Source of the DNA: Vibrio sp. HI00D65
GTDB lineage: Bacteria > Pseudomonadota > Gammaproteobacteria > Enterobacterales > Vibrionaceae
Length of the DNA: 64,000 nt
Direction: 5' to 3'
Assembly (NCBI RefSeq): GCF_001635455.1
Contig: NZ_LWEH01000608.1
Span: forward strand, 62,001 to 126,000
The stretch's first letter is position 1. Each line of letters opens with the position of its first letter. Below are positions 26,068-35,467 of this stretch, one piece after another. The notes beneath the pieces were generated by a model. The model was not told the DNA's origin. It ran no database searches and saw nothing but the letters and a program-made list of their open reading frames with translations. The position numbers and the translations under genes are program-made.

Positions 26068-28564
26068 TTCTACTAGCTTACTAGCTCGCTTAGCGATCAC
26101 ACATACCAAACTGACGCTAAACCTATTCGCCGCGCACTATCGTCAGTCACCATTGCAAGCTGCGGCAATCTTGATTGGTATTGTGTTGGCAGTCACCTTA
26201 TTTGTCGCAGTACAAGCCATCAACTTGAATGCCAAACGTAGCTATGCAGAATCCACCGAGCAACTGAGCGCTCAGGCTCAGAACCTAATCATTCCACCAG
26301 CAGGACAAAAGTACCTACCTGAGTCGCTCTACTTCAAGCTAAGACAAAACGGACTCAGCGCGGTACTACCTGTGATTGAAGGGCGTGTGAGAGACGAGCA
26401 AGGACGTCGTTGGTCAATCCAAGGCAGTGAGCTCATCGCCGCTCTTACCTCAAGAGCTCGCTACTCCGAAGAGAACGAACAAAGCATATCTCTTTTTGAC
26501 AGTGCACTTCCCCTACCTCAGCTCTTGGCAGGCAAGCCCATCGTGATGATGAGCCAGTCGCAGCATCAAAACTTAGACGAAGTGGACACGCTGATTCTCG
26601 ATGACATCGTTACCCAAGTGGTTGTTCTGCCTGATGAATGGCAACTAGGGAGTCGAATGCTGATGGATATAGGATTCGCTCAACAACTGCTCAACAAACA
26701 AGGTCAACTGAGCTACATCGCCGTTTTTGATGTCGAGAACCAACCACAAGATAACTGGCAGAATCTCATCTCAGAACAAGGACAATGGATCACCAATAAT
26801 CAAAGTACCGACCTTGGCTCCATTACCGACAGCTTTCACCTCAACCTGACGGCCATGAGCTTACTCGCGTTCTTGGTTGGTTTGTTCATCGCTTATAACG
26901 GCGTGAAATACAGCTTACTGAAACGTAATCGACTATTGGTTCAAATTCAGCAAGCCGGTGTAGCACCAAGCATCGTATTTTCTGCTTTGCTCATTGAACT
27001 TACCGTTTTGGTAACCCTGGGAACTTCACTCGGTTTCATTTTGGGTATTCAATTAAGCCACTGGCTCCACCCCACCGTGGCGATCACGCTGGAACAACTT
27101 TACGGAGCAACACTTCTGCCTGGCACATGGCAGTGGTCATGGTTAGTTCAGGCCTTAGTGCTCACCTTAGCCGCCACACTTGTTGCCTGCTGGCAGCACT
27201 TTAAACAACGCATTCACCAACCGCTCTCCTCTCATGGTGGCTTTTATCAAGCGCCAGAGGCTTCAAACGAAAACCAACTATTTATCATCGGAATAACACT
27301 CACGGGTATCGCATTAGCTGGCTTGTGGCTTAGCGAACACCACCGCTTCACTATAGCGTGGCTTGGCGTGTTAGTGGTATCTATTCCTTTGTATCTGCCT
27401 AAAACCCTCAGCGTATTAGCAAATTGGACTGAACAGCGCACTCAATCGGGGTTGATGCAGTATCTGTTCGCTGAATTGCGAGAACTCATATCTCCGCTTT
27501 CCCTTGCCATGATGGCGCTATTGCTTGCTGTAACGGCTAATATGGGAATGAATACCTTAGTAGGCAGCTTTGAATCCACTCTAAAGCAATGGTTAGAACA
27601 GCGGCTGCATGCCGACATTTACGTGAGCCCGGCTCAAGGTGAAATCGCTAATGTAGAACGTGCGTTAGAGCAGTTTGAGAACGTTGAAACCGTCTATAAG
27701 CAATATTACGTCGACGATAACTTGCAAGGCTTGCCAACGTTACTCGGTACCAAAGACAAAGATACACTAGCGCAAACCATGGTGTTCCAATCGCAGCTAG
27801 ATAACTTTTGGCTGCGCTTCTACCAAGGTGAACTGGTAGCGATCAGCGAACCCACGGCGGTGAAGCTTGGTTTGTCTTTGAACAGCGAACTTAAGCTCGA
27901 CTCTATTCCAAACCAATCACTAGTCGTCGGTGCGATTTTCCACGACTACGGCTCACCCAATGGAGAGGTATTGCTGGCCCCTAATTTATGGCTTGAAAGC
28001 GGTTTTACTAACTTGCCGACTAGCTTAGGGATTAAAGTCTCTGGAGACCAACAACAAGTCTACGAACAGTTACGCCAGCAATTGAACTTGCACCCAAGTC
28101 AGCTCTACGATCAAGCTCAGATCAAGTCTCTCGCCTTGGACATCTTTTCACAAACCTTCGCCATCACTCGCGCACTAAATGGCGTTACCTTAATGGTCGC
28201 TGTTATTGGCTTATTCTGTGCGTGTTTTATGCTGCTTGATGCTCGTAAGGCCGCTATCGCAAGGTTGTATGCACTTGGCGTAAGCCGTAAAAAATTGATG
28301 GCGATGGTGATCGGGCAAATCGTTGTGCTTGTGGCCTTTACTTTGGTTATCGCCATTCCACTCGGCGCTATGGTTGGCTACGTACTAACAGACATCGTCA
28401 CCCTTCGCGCCTTCGGTTGGAGCTTAAATTATCAGTGGAATTGGAGTGATGCGCTTAGCATATCCTTCATCACAATTATTGTGGCAGTGATTGCAACACT
28501 CATTCCTCTATGGCGATTAGTCAGTAAGCCTGTGGTATCTAGTTTGCAAAGTGAGGTGTTGTAA
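26054..28564 (+). CDS. FtsX-family ABC permease (AttF-AttG-type fusion)
   Basis: This 836-residue inner-membrane protein has a first helix near residues 38-58, a large periplasmic domain, four helices near 270-390, a second periplasmic domain and three C-terminal helices (about 710-830). This is two FtsX-like halves in one chain, as in LolC/E-type duplicates or an AttF-AttG fusion. The C-terminal block DARKAAIARLYALGVSRKKL is a typical FtsX element. It overlaps the ATPase gene by 14 bp and the AttH gene by 1 bp (TAATG), which implies translational coupling. Confidence 0.9.
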   Translation: MLKANSTSLLARLAITHTKLTLNLFAAHYRQSPLQAAAILIGIVLAVTLFVAVQAINLNAKRSYAESTEQLSAQAQNLIIPPAGQKYLPESLYFKLRQNGLSAVLPVIEGRVRDEQGRRWSIQGSELIAALTSRARYSEENEQSISLFDSALPLPQLLAGKPIVMMSQSQHQNLDEVDTLILDDIVTQVVVLPDEWQLGSRMLMDIGFAQQLLNKQGQLSYIAVFDVENQPQDNWQNLISEQGQWITNNQSTDLGSITDSFHLNLTAMSLLAFLVGLFIAYNGVKYSLLKRNRLLVQIQQAGVAPSIVFSALLIELTVLVTLGTSLGFILGIQLSHWLHPTVAITLEQLYGATLLPGTWQWSWLVQALVLTLAATLVACWQHFKQRIHQPLSSHGGFYQAPEASNENQLFIIGITLTGIALAGLWLSEHHRFTIAWLGVLVVSIPLYLPKTLSVLANWTEQRTQSGLMQYLFAELRELISPLSLAMMALLLAVTANMGMNTLVGSFESTLKQWLEQRLHADIYVSPAQGEIANVERALEQFENVETVYKQYYVDDNLQGLPTLLGTKDKDTLAQTMVFQSQLDNFWLRFYQGELVAISEPTAVKLGLSLNSELKLDSIPNQSLVVGAIFHDYGSPNGEVLLAPNLWLESGFTNLPTSLGIKVSGDQQQVYEQLRQQLNLHPSQLYDQAQIKSLALDIFSQTFAITRALNGVTLMVAVIGLFCACFMLLDARKAAIARLYALGVSRKKLMAMVIGQIVVLVAFTLVIAIPLGAMVGYVLTDIVTLRAFGWSLNYQWNWSDALSISFITIIVAVIATLIPLWRLVSKPVVSSLQSEVL

Positions 28565-29694
28565 TGAACATTGGCTTGAAGAGTAAGTTAATCAGACTAT
28601 CTGCTCTATCACTGGGTCTGCTATCTCTATGGGGTTGTGACAAGGCTGATCCGAATTCCGCTCAAAACATGGGATCAATACTCGGCGGGAGCAGTGAGCA
28701 GCAGAGTGATCAATTCAGTACCGTGATTAGAGGCGTTGAACTCACCTTCCCTAAAGACCATCAAGCGCACCCGAGCTTCCGTCATGAGTGGTGGTATCTA
28801 ACCGCTAATCTCATCGATGAAGACGGGAATGCGCTAGGCGTACAATGGACACAGTTCCGTTTTGCCGCAGCCCCAAAAAACAGCGTCGAACAAACTAAAC
28901 AAACCGCATGGCAAAACCAACAGATCTACATGGCGCACAGTGCCGTCACCACCGAAGACAAACACTACGCCGATGAAAAATGGTCACGCGATCACGCAGA
29001 ACTGGCAGGGGTAAACACATCACCATTTCGCGTCTATCTTGATGATTGGCAATGGACATCTTCTACTGATGACTTATTCCCTGCCACATTGAATGCTAAC
29101 TCAGAGCAGTTTGGCTACTCGTTAACACTGATTAGCGACGCTCCCTACCAAAAACAAGGAGAGCAAGGCTACAGCACCAAAAGCAGCGATGGCAAAGTCG
29201 CCTCCTACTACTACAGCCAGCCAATCATCAATGTGTCAGGTGACGTGACGATCGATGGCGTGACGCATGAAGTTTCAGGCAAAGGCTGGATTGACAGAGA
29301 GTGGAGTTCGCAGTTCTTACTCGACTCTCAACAAGGCTGGGATTGGTTTGCACTTAGGCTCAATGATGAAACTAGCCTAGTCGTGTTTCAACTGCGAAAC
29401 TCGGCAACAGGCGAAGCCAGTTATGCACACGCAAGGCTGATGCAGCAAAATGGTTCTGGTACTGCCATTTCGCAGCAAGACATTACTCTCACTGCAACCA
29501 AACAAACAGTTATTGATGGGCGCGATTATCCAACAGAGTGGCAGGTTTCAATTCCAAGCCAGCAAATAGAACTGACAGTCTCGGCACTCAACCCAAACGC
29601 AAAAATGCCACTATCGGTTCCCTATTGGGAGGGTCCAATCTCAATTAAAGGAACACACTCAGGTTCGGGCTATATGGAGTTGACTGGATATTAG
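28564..29694 (+). CDS. AttH-like lipocalin-fold lipoprotein
   Basis: This 376-residue protein resembles AttH/CrtC-type lipocalin-fold proteins (the carotenoid-hydratase-like group). PSFRHEWWYLTANL near residue 80 and GKGWIDREWSSQ near 240 are typical conserved segments. A lipoprotein signal ends in LSLWGC, so Cys25 may be lipidated; Trp at -2 is unusual, and Asp26 at +2 would favour inner-membrane retention under the E. coli rule. It ends the operon with the AttE- and AttF/G-like genes and probably receives or modifies the ligand that they release. Catalysis is not proven. Confidence 0.88.
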   Translation: MNIGLKSKLIRLSALSLGLLSLWGCDKADPNSAQNMGSILGGSSEQQSDQFSTVIRGVELTFPKDHQAHPSFRHEWWYLTANLIDEDGNALGVQWTQFRFAAAPKNSVEQTKQTAWQNQQIYMAHSAVTTEDKHYADEKWSRDHAELAGVNTSPFRVYLDDWQWTSSTDDLFPATLNANSEQFGYSLTLISDAPYQKQGEQGYSTKSSDGKVASYYYSQPIINVSGDVTIDGVTHEVSGKGWIDREWSSQFLLDSQQGWDWFALRLNDETSLVVFQLRNSATGEASYAHARLMQQNGSGTAISQQDITLTATKQTVIDGRDYPTEWQVSIPSQQIELTVSALNPNAKMPLSVPYWEGPISIKGTHSGSGYMELTGY

Positions 29695-29819
29695 GTATTT
29701 ATCACTAAAGCTCCTCGCAATCTCAAATTAGCATAATAAAGACGGTTCTGTCTGGAGATAGCATTGAAGTTATATAGACTGGCTAGGATAGATTTAAAAC
29801 GCTAAGTAAAAAAGTGTCT

Positions 29820-29862
29820 GATAAAAATGAGTTGCCAACCTTTTAACAGAGGGATTGGCAAC
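29820..29862 (-). terminator. Terminator of the His-rich gene
   Basis: GTTGCCAA (29831-29838) pairs with TTGGCAAC (29855-29862). On the minus strand the hairpin is followed by TCATTTTTAT. It lies 23 nt beyond the stop codon. Confidence 0.7.
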
Positions 29863-29884
29863 TTAACTGTAACTACTTTGAGTA

Positions 29885-30220
29885 TTAAACAACTTCTACA
29901 GGGCCATGATCATCGCAATGATTGCCGTGTTGATGATGCAAACGCCCATCTACGATATAATCAATGTGGTCTCCATGTTGTATGGCTTCATGGCCACAGT
30001 TTGGACCATGAACATGCTCCCCACACGAATGAATTGGCTTGCACTCGTTTGGATTAACGTCACTATATTCGACAACATGTTCATCGCAATGGTCACCATG
30101 TGGATGGTGCAACTTCCCATCGACTAAATAATCGGTGTGACCGCTATGACGAATAGCAGTATGACCACAACCTGGACCATGGATGTGATTTTCATGAGTA
30201 TGAGTGTTAGAGCATGGCAT
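29885..30220 (-). CDS. Histidine-rich tandem-repeat protein, probable metal binder
   Basis: This 111-residue soluble protein is about one quarter His and Cys. It consists of two near-identical blocks of roughly 40 residues: HxHGPxCGHxAIxHxxHxDY, then xVDGxLHHxHGxHCDxH, with a connecting acidic stretch. Such clustered His/Cys/Asp pattern suggests binding of zinc, nickel or copper, with possible storage or delivery. No signal peptide is present. AAGGGG lies before the ATG. It is a single gene with its own terminator. No named family is recognised, and metal binding is an inference from composition. Confidence 0.85.
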   Translation of the reverse strand: MPCSNTHTHENHIHGPGCGHTAIRHSGHTDYLVDGKLHHPHGDHCDEHVVEYSDVNPNECKPIHSCGEHVHGPNCGHEAIQHGDHIDYIVDGRLHHQHGNHCDDHGPVEVV

Positions 30221-30650
30221 CCTTAAATCCCCTTAAATATAAAACCACTTACATTTAATATTAGTCGTGGATCACTTAAACACATACTATGTGCGCTAAA
30301 ATGCGATCACCATCAATATGAAAATTAGCCAACACCTAGATTCATTATTTCGCATAAACTTTTCGTTAAACAATCTATCTAGAAAACATTGAGGTTTGCC
30401 CTCCTATCTTTCTTGTTCTGATAACTCTCTTATCTTGATGGCTGTTTACGCTACTTATTATTTTTCATCAGTGACTTAGAACAGACTCCCGGCACTCTGT
30501 TTCACTTTTAATTTAGGCAGACGCTATTCTGAAATAGTCTGTGAGTTATTATTCGGCTCAACATCTCTGTGAAGGTTTTTCTTTGATGAAAATCCATATC
30601 ACTGATTAGTCTCAATCAGCTAAGCTTTAAGTTTATTCAGGGAGAGCTGC
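30221..30650. other. Divergent intergenic region
   Basis: This 430-bp AT-rich region separates the His-rich gene and the DUF3147-like gene. It contains a short palindrome, CACATACTATGTG near 30280, of unknown meaning; no other support for a gene or RNA was found. Confidence 0.35.
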
Positions 30651-31001
30651 ATGTGGTGGATCGTTTTTAAATATTTAACAACAGCAGCAATTGTTGTTCT
30701 TATCTCTGAACTTGCCAAGCGCAGTGACAAGCTTGGTGCGCTAGTCGCAGCTTTACCAACAGTCACCATTCTTGCCTTAATATGGATGTATATTGAAGGT
30801 CAAGGTTCCGACAGATTATCAAACCACGCTTTCTATACGTTCTGGTTTGTCGTGCCAACGCTTCCTATGTTCTTGCTGTTCCCATACTTATTAAGCAAAT
30901 ATTCGTTTTGGATAACGCTATTACTAAGTTGTTTTGTATCAATCATTTGCTTTGGTATCGTAAATACGATGGCCAAGCATTTTGGAGTTAATCTCTTATA
31001 G
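30651..31001 (+). CDS. DUF3147-like small membrane protein
   Basis: This 116-residue protein has four hydrophobic segments and matches the pattern of DUF3147: a short cytoplasmic start, ELAKRSDKLGALVAALPTVT (first loop and segment 2), then a periplasmic loop and two further segments. It has no known function. GGGAG lies 8 nt before the ATG. It is a single gene. Confidence 0.82.
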   Translation: MWWIVFKYLTTAAIVVLISELAKRSDKLGALVAALPTVTILALIWMYIEGQGSDRLSNHAFYTFWFVVPTLPMFLLFPYLLSKYSFWITLLLSCFVSIICFGIVNTMAKHFGVNLL

Positions 31002-31191
31002 TTGATGAGTCCGCAATAAACATTTGAACCATTGTCAGAGTGACGCTCAATGTTCGGCTATTTCCATGAAGATTGAAGGTTGTGTTTACCGAGCTGATGT
31101 TTAAGCTAGTAATTTGAAATCATCACCCAAAGGGCGTTAATCGAAGGAAAATATAAATCATTTTTTATCAGCGAAGCCCGGTTTAGTTGTT

Positions 31192-31659
31192 ATGACTTGT
31201 GGTGTCGCAGGTTCAGGCAAAACTACATTCGCACAGAAACTAGAAACACAAGGTTTCAGTCGGCTGTCAATCGATGAAGAAATATGGGCTACTTTTGGGC
31301 GTTTCGGTATCAACTATCCCGAAGCTGATTATAGCAAATATCAAGATCTCGCTCGTGATATCGTTGAGGGAAAAATTCTTGATAACCTCAAGAACAACCA
31401 AGCCACCGTCTTAGACTTATCGTTTTGGAGTAAAGACGAAATAGAACGAGTAGCTAAGCCAGTCGCACATCATGGTGATGAGCACCAAATTGTTTATTTG
31501 AAAGTTCCGGGAGATGTATTGAAAGCACGCTTAAAGGAACGCAGTAAAAGGTTTGATACTAATGCTGCGTTCACCATTACCGATGAGATTTTTGACCTTT
31601 ACTTCAATGGATTCCAAGAACCAAAAGGGGAAGATGAAATTGTCATCGAAGTCTATTAA
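31192..31659 (+). CDS. P-loop (AAA_33-type) nucleotide kinase-like protein
   Basis: This 155-residue protein has a Walker A GVAGSGKTT at its very start and DLSFWSKDE plus a RLKERSKRFD segment, matching small AAA_33/zeta-like P-loop kinases that phosphorylate small substrates. The annotated ATG (31192) lies inside strand 1: the 13 codons before it stay open (KPGLVV precedes the ATG) and AAGGAA at 31145 would suit a start at 31153, where the codon is ATA. So either a noncanonical start or a shortened protein is implied. The substrate is unknown. Not obviously in an operon. Confidence 0.78.
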   Translation: MTCGVAGSGKTTFAQKLETQGFSRLSIDEEIWATFGRFGINYPEADYSKYQDLARDIVEGKILDNLKNNQATVLDLSFWSKDEIERVAKPVAHHGDEHQIVYLKVPGDVLKARLKERSKRFDTNAAFTITDEIFDLYFNGFQEPKGEDEIVIEVY

Positions 31660-31663
31660 CCAG

Positions 31664-31693
31664 AAAGCCATTACTGAGATGGCTTTTTTATTT
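31664..31693 (+). terminator. Terminator of the P-loop kinase gene
   Basis: AAAGCCAT (31664-31671) and ATGGCTTT (31679-31686) pair around a 7-nt loop, followed by a T-rich run. Confidence 0.8.
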
Positions 31694-31735
31694 TTCAGAG
31701 TGACAAATAACGATTAGTCTTGTTTCGACGCTCAA

Positions 31736-32530
31736 TCAACCGTTACAGCGGCTGTCATATATGTCATTTACCCAGCTTGGGTTATCAATAAACGGGTTGC
31801 GGTTGCCTTGCCATTTAACAGCTTTTTCATGGCGATTACGCTCCCAATCATCGACAGGGTCGGCGTTATGCCATTGCAGTAATGTACACAGTTTTCCAAC
31901 CTTAGGTTGCCCTGAAGAACTCGACGTGTCATCAACTAAGTACAAGTCCGGCATTTTCGCGTTATTGCCTTCATAGCGCACCGCCATGTAAAAAAGCGAA
32001 CGAGCGGTATCCCCTTTCACCGCATCGCGAGGTTCAAAGCTGTCGTAATCCGTCTTGTTAAGCGGTGACTTTTTCAATGGCGCACCACCAAAATCGAAGT
32101 CTTTGTTCGAACGGATAGAGTTAATCTCTGCGTCGGTTGGTTGAAGATGGTGAATGTCTGTATAACCCCACTGATCTTTGCGCTTGAAACCAAAAGATTT
32201 TGGCCAAAGATGTTCACGATTCCAAGCATTCTTGTCGTTATTGCCTGATGACGTAAATTCTTTGGATTGTGAACGACCGCTATAATATAAAATCACATTA
32301 TTCGGGTTATTAGGATCTTCGTTGGTGTCTTTCAACGCAGACCACACCTGAGTATACGTGAGTTGCTTTTGCCCGCGAGCAGCAATCACACCAAGCATGT
32401 CTTTTAAGGCATTACCGCTTAGCCCTTCAGCTTCAATATAATAACCATCAGGGTAGCTAGTATTAGCAAGCGCAACTGGACTAAGAGCCGTCGAAATCAG
32501 CAAGAGGCTTAGATTTAAACGCATTTTCAT
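31736..32530 (-). CDS. endA: Secreted endonuclease I (EndA/Dns type)
   Basis: This 264-residue protein has an N-terminal signal peptide (cleaved after about residue 22, ALA-NT) and the endonuclease I core NREHLWPKSFG followed by DIHHLQPTDAEINSIRSN, with the catalytic His in NREH and the metal-binding residues in HHL and NS. The Vibrio members (Dns) are extracellular or periplasmic non-specific nucleases that degrade DNA; they also limit natural transformation. The length is a little above the E. coli EndA (235). It is monocistronic. Regulation is not evident, though HapR/LuxR repress dns in V. cholerae. Confidence 0.9.
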   Translation of the reverse strand: MKMRLNLSLLLISTALSPVALANTSYPDGYYIEAEGLSGNALKDMLGVIAARGQKQLTYTQVWSALKDTNEDPNNPNNVILYYSGRSQSKEFTSSGNNDKNAWNREHLWPKSFGFKRKDQWGYTDIHHLQPTDAEINSIRSNKDFDFGGAPLKKSPLNKTDYDSFEPRDAVKGDTARSLFYMAVRYEGNNAKMPDLYLVDDTSSSSGQPKVGKLCTLLQWHNADPVDDWERNRHEKAVKWQGNRNPFIDNPSWVNDIYDSRCNG

Positions 32531-32770
32531 TGTTTTTATTATCCTTGTTATTGTTGTTATTCACCCACCATTGATGAGTGCCCTCATACTCTACAAAACA
32601 CAATTGATATGCAATCTGTTTGTTTATAAATCTTACTTGAGCTACAGCCTTAATATTTAAGCCATAAGGTATAGCTGTATACAAACTTACAATGATCCAT
32701 GCTAGGTAGTAAGTACTTTGGGGTTAGTATGCTTACTCCCGAACACGAATAAGCCGCTTTTATTAGTGAC

Positions 32771-32801
32771 GCAGGGCGAAAGTGAATCACTTACGCCCTG
32801 C
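32771..32801 (-). terminator. Hairpin at end of the PAS chemoreceptor gene
   Basis: GCAGGGCG (32771-32778) pairs with CGCCCTGC (32794-32801), and an inner 5-bp stem extends it past an A/A mismatch. It starts 10 nt past the stop codon on the minus strand; there is no clear T run. Confidence 0.5.
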
Positions 32802-32810
32802 TATCTTCGG

Positions 32811-34043
32811 TTAAGTTAAGTTCGAGACAGATCTAGCCACGTCTTCCGCGCCTTTTTGTATCTCTTCGATCACAACAGATACGCTTTCTAGCCTATCGTT
32901 TGTTTCGATGGACGATTGACTGATAACTTCCATAGATTGAGTAATATCGTTGGTTAGAGATAAGTTCTCTGCAACGACTCGACTAATTTCCTCTGTTGAA
33001 TCGGATGTTCTCGAGGCTAAAACTCTGACCTCATCAGCAACCACGGCAAAACCACGACCGTAATCTCCAGCCCTAGCCGCCTCAATGGCCGCATTAAGCG
33101 GCAATAAATTCGTTTGATCAGCAATATTGCCAATGACCTGCACAATGTTTTCGATGCTGCCCGATAATTCAGTCAGTCGGCGAATCAAATTTTCAGACTT
33201 CTCGATATCTTCAACTACATTTCTAGACAGCTCACGGGTCAATGCGAGAGAAGATTGCCCATCACTTGCCACTTGCACTGTCTCTACTGCGGTACTATAA
33301 GCTATAGAAGTCGCATCCGACGTCGCCTCTTCTTGCAACACTTCATTGGTAATATCGGAAGCAAACTTTACGACTTTATAGACATCGCCTCGCTCGTTCT
33401 TTATTGGGCTGTAAGAGGCTTGAATCCAAACTTTGCCACCATGTCGATCTTTTCTTAAGAAGCGCCCAGTAAATGCTCGACCCGATTGCAGCTCTTGCCA
33501 AAAGTTAGGGTTTTCTTTGTAAAATTCGTCAAAGCAGAACATCCGATGATTCTGCGAAATAACCTGTTCTTTTGAGTAACCCAAGGTTTTCAGGAAGTTG
33601 TCATTTGCATCCAAAACATTACCATCAGGCGTAAACGAAATAGTCGCAAAGGTTTGGTTGAGTGCTTCTAATAGCTCGCTGTCTAGCGTCTGCTTTAAAT
33701 GAGACTCGGTAACATCAGCAGCAACTTTAACGACCTTTTGCACTTCCCCATTTGAAATGATTGGGCAATAAGTCGCTTCGATATGAACTTGTCGCTTGCC
33801 CTTCGCATAACGAGGAAAAATGCCGCTTTTCTTTGAACCTGCTGCAAGGTCTCGCCAAAACTGCGTATAGTGCGAGGTATTCACTATCTCGCCGGAACAA
33901 AATAGTGAGTGATGTTTCCCTTTTATTTCATCCAGTGAATAACCCATCAATGTTAAGAATGGCTCACTCGCATCCAACACATGCCCGCGGGTATCAAAAG
34001 ACACCATTGCTAAAGAACGATTCAGTGAATCAACAATATCCAT
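32811..34043 (-). CDS. Soluble PAS-PAS methyl-accepting chemotaxis-type signalling protein
   Basis: This 410-residue protein has two PAS domains (about 10-115 and 132-240, each with a YSLDEI/YSKEQV-type helix and a VVKVAADVTE/VVKFASDITN-type end strand), then a short chemoreceptor signalling hairpin (about 260-400). There is no membrane segment, so it is an Aer-type cytoplasmic receptor. The hairpin tip NLLPLNAAIEAARAGD has Pro315 where the family almost always has Ala (a single-base change, GCG to CCG) and Asp for Glu. Upstream in-frame codons read FFKKKEKSTDQSDHN, a usual MCP beginning, but no start codon precedes them, so the N terminus may be damaged. Sensing and function are uncertain. 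Confidence 0.82.
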   Translation of the reverse strand: MDIVDSLNRSLAMVSFDTRGHVLDASEPFLTLMGYSLDEIKGKHHSLFCSGEIVNTSHYTQFWRDLAAGSKKSGIFPRYAKGKRQVHIEATYCPIISNGEVQKVVKVAADVTESHLKQTLDSELLEALNQTFATISFTPDGNVLDANDNFLKTLGYSKEQVISQNHRMFCFDEFYKENPNFWQELQSGRAFTGRFLRKDRHGGKVWIQASYSPIKNERGDVYKVVKFASDITNEVLQEEATSDATSIAYSTAVETVQVASDGQSSLALTRELSRNVVEDIEKSENLIRRLTELSGSIENIVQVIGNIADQTNLLPLNAAIEAARAGDYGRGFAVVADEVRVLASRTSDSTEEISRVVAENLSLTNDITQSMEVISQSSIETNDRLESVSVVIEEIQKGAEDVARSVSNLT

Positions 34044-34320
34044 ATTGTGATCAGATTGATCTGTGCTTTTTTCCTTCTTTTTAAAAAAATGATACTGTCC
34101 ACCTTCAAAAATAATAATTGGTTTCGTGTTTTATACCCTTAGTAAATAAGGACTAAATCCCCATCGTGCCGATTTAATTAACGACTGAGAGTTCGATTGG
34201 CAAACTGCTAGTAGGATGCGTGTTGAGTTCGACTTTATGAAAGCCAAATAGTTGGACAATATGAATAAAATTGTCCATGTTAATATTGGATAAACTGACT
34301 GTTAATGGCCTAATTTGTTG

Positions 34321-34626
34321 TTACTCGTCTGAGAAGCATTGCTCTAGGTCTGCCTGAGAAACATATAAAGTACTAGGAAGATATTCGGACACACCTTCAT
34401 TAAGATCTGCCCTTATTCCATGATCTTCTTTCGAATATTCAAGTAGGTAGTGAAGTTTATGCATGTCATTCAACCTATCCCTGTAGCTTTGGGATAGCTC
34501 TCTAAGTTCACATAAACGCTCTTCAAGTAAAGTTTTACCATACTTGCCAGCCTGTATGATCGACTTTATCTCTTTCTTAATTGTTTTATATTTGATCTTA
34601 TTTATTTTTGGCTTAAACCATCGCAC
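34321..34626 (-). CDS. Small helical hypothetical protein
   Basis: This protein of about 101 residues is Lys/Glu/Leu-rich and probably helical, with no recognised motif or signal peptide. GTG at 34626 or TTG at 34629 could start it; no good ribosome site is seen. It lies alone between the PAS receptor and a long gap. It may be a real orphan or a random open frame. Confidence 0.45.
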   Translation of the reverse strand: MRWFKPKINKIKYKTIKKEIKSIIQAGKYGKTLLEERLCELRELSQSYRDRLNDMHKLHYLLEYSKEDHGIRADLNEGVSEYLPSTLYVSQADLEQCFSDE

Positions 34627-34629
34627 CAA

Positions 34630-35467
34630 TATCTAGTTTCGGGCATCTCTAGAAACATGACTTCTTGAGTTGGCAAACGAAATCCAAAGGTGCAATAAAG
34701 CGTTGTCTATCGTTGTTGATTGTAAACGCTCGTATTTGTAACTCGACATTGTCACTCTTTATTTTCGAACTGCTACGTTTTGTAAAATCAACTGGGCTGA
34801 TTACCTGCCTACCTGTATCCCCCCAAGAAATGAAAAATTATCTGGTTGACTATTGAGGTATGGGTTTATTTATTAACGGATGCTTCTTTTTCAAAAAATA
34901 TTGTCATACACATTTCTCTGATGTAACAGAACATTTATTAAACAATAATTGAATTTATGATCAAATAGCAACAGCAAGGCTATAGAAATAATGGAAACTA
35001 ATGAAAAACTGGCTAAGGATTAGATGTAATGAAATATAGTCAACCTAACAGCTCTCTTCACTGTTCATCAGGTTCACCCGCGAGTAAAACGTGATCAGGT
35101 GCATATTAATGTCATCTAGCAATATAATAAGCAACTAATCACTCATCAAATAGAGATGCTAGTGATAGTATTGATTCTCATTAACATTAAGTTACCATGC
35201 AACTTTTAATGTTTTATCTGCACAGAGTAAAGGACTCTCGTTAGTCAACAAACTCTTAGGTAACTCTTGTAGTAATACGTTCCAAAAGCAACATTTTGCA
35301 TATTAGAATCACGAAGGTTTAGTGCGTTAATAATTAGAGTCGAAAGTCGTTGTGTAAATCTGTCGTGAAGAAATTAAGCTAATTATGAATCTTTATAAGA
35401 ATTATCGAAACTCTAAGCTAGAAAGCCTCCTGCGAATCTCTAATATCAAGCAAGAGGATATAAAGTA
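34630..35467. other. Long AT-rich non-coding region
   Basis: About 840 bp with no credible gene. A 63-codon plus-strand frame (34665-34856) has no homology that I recognise. The region contains the Fur-like box at 35168 and a potential long leader for the ABC pair. Confidence 0.5.
35168..35185 (+). promoter_or_regulatory. Fur-like box upstream of the ABC pair
   Basis: GTATTGATTCTCATTAAC agrees with about 12 of 17 central bases of the Fur consensus (GATAATGATAATCATTATC). It lies about 280 nt before the first ABC gene, so a leader would be long; this weakens but does not exclude it. Confidence 0.4.

Noticed and set aside
34665..34856. 63-codon plus-strand frame, possible transposase remnant
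   Set aside because: No recognisable motif, no ribosome site, and no inverted repeats or flanking target duplication.
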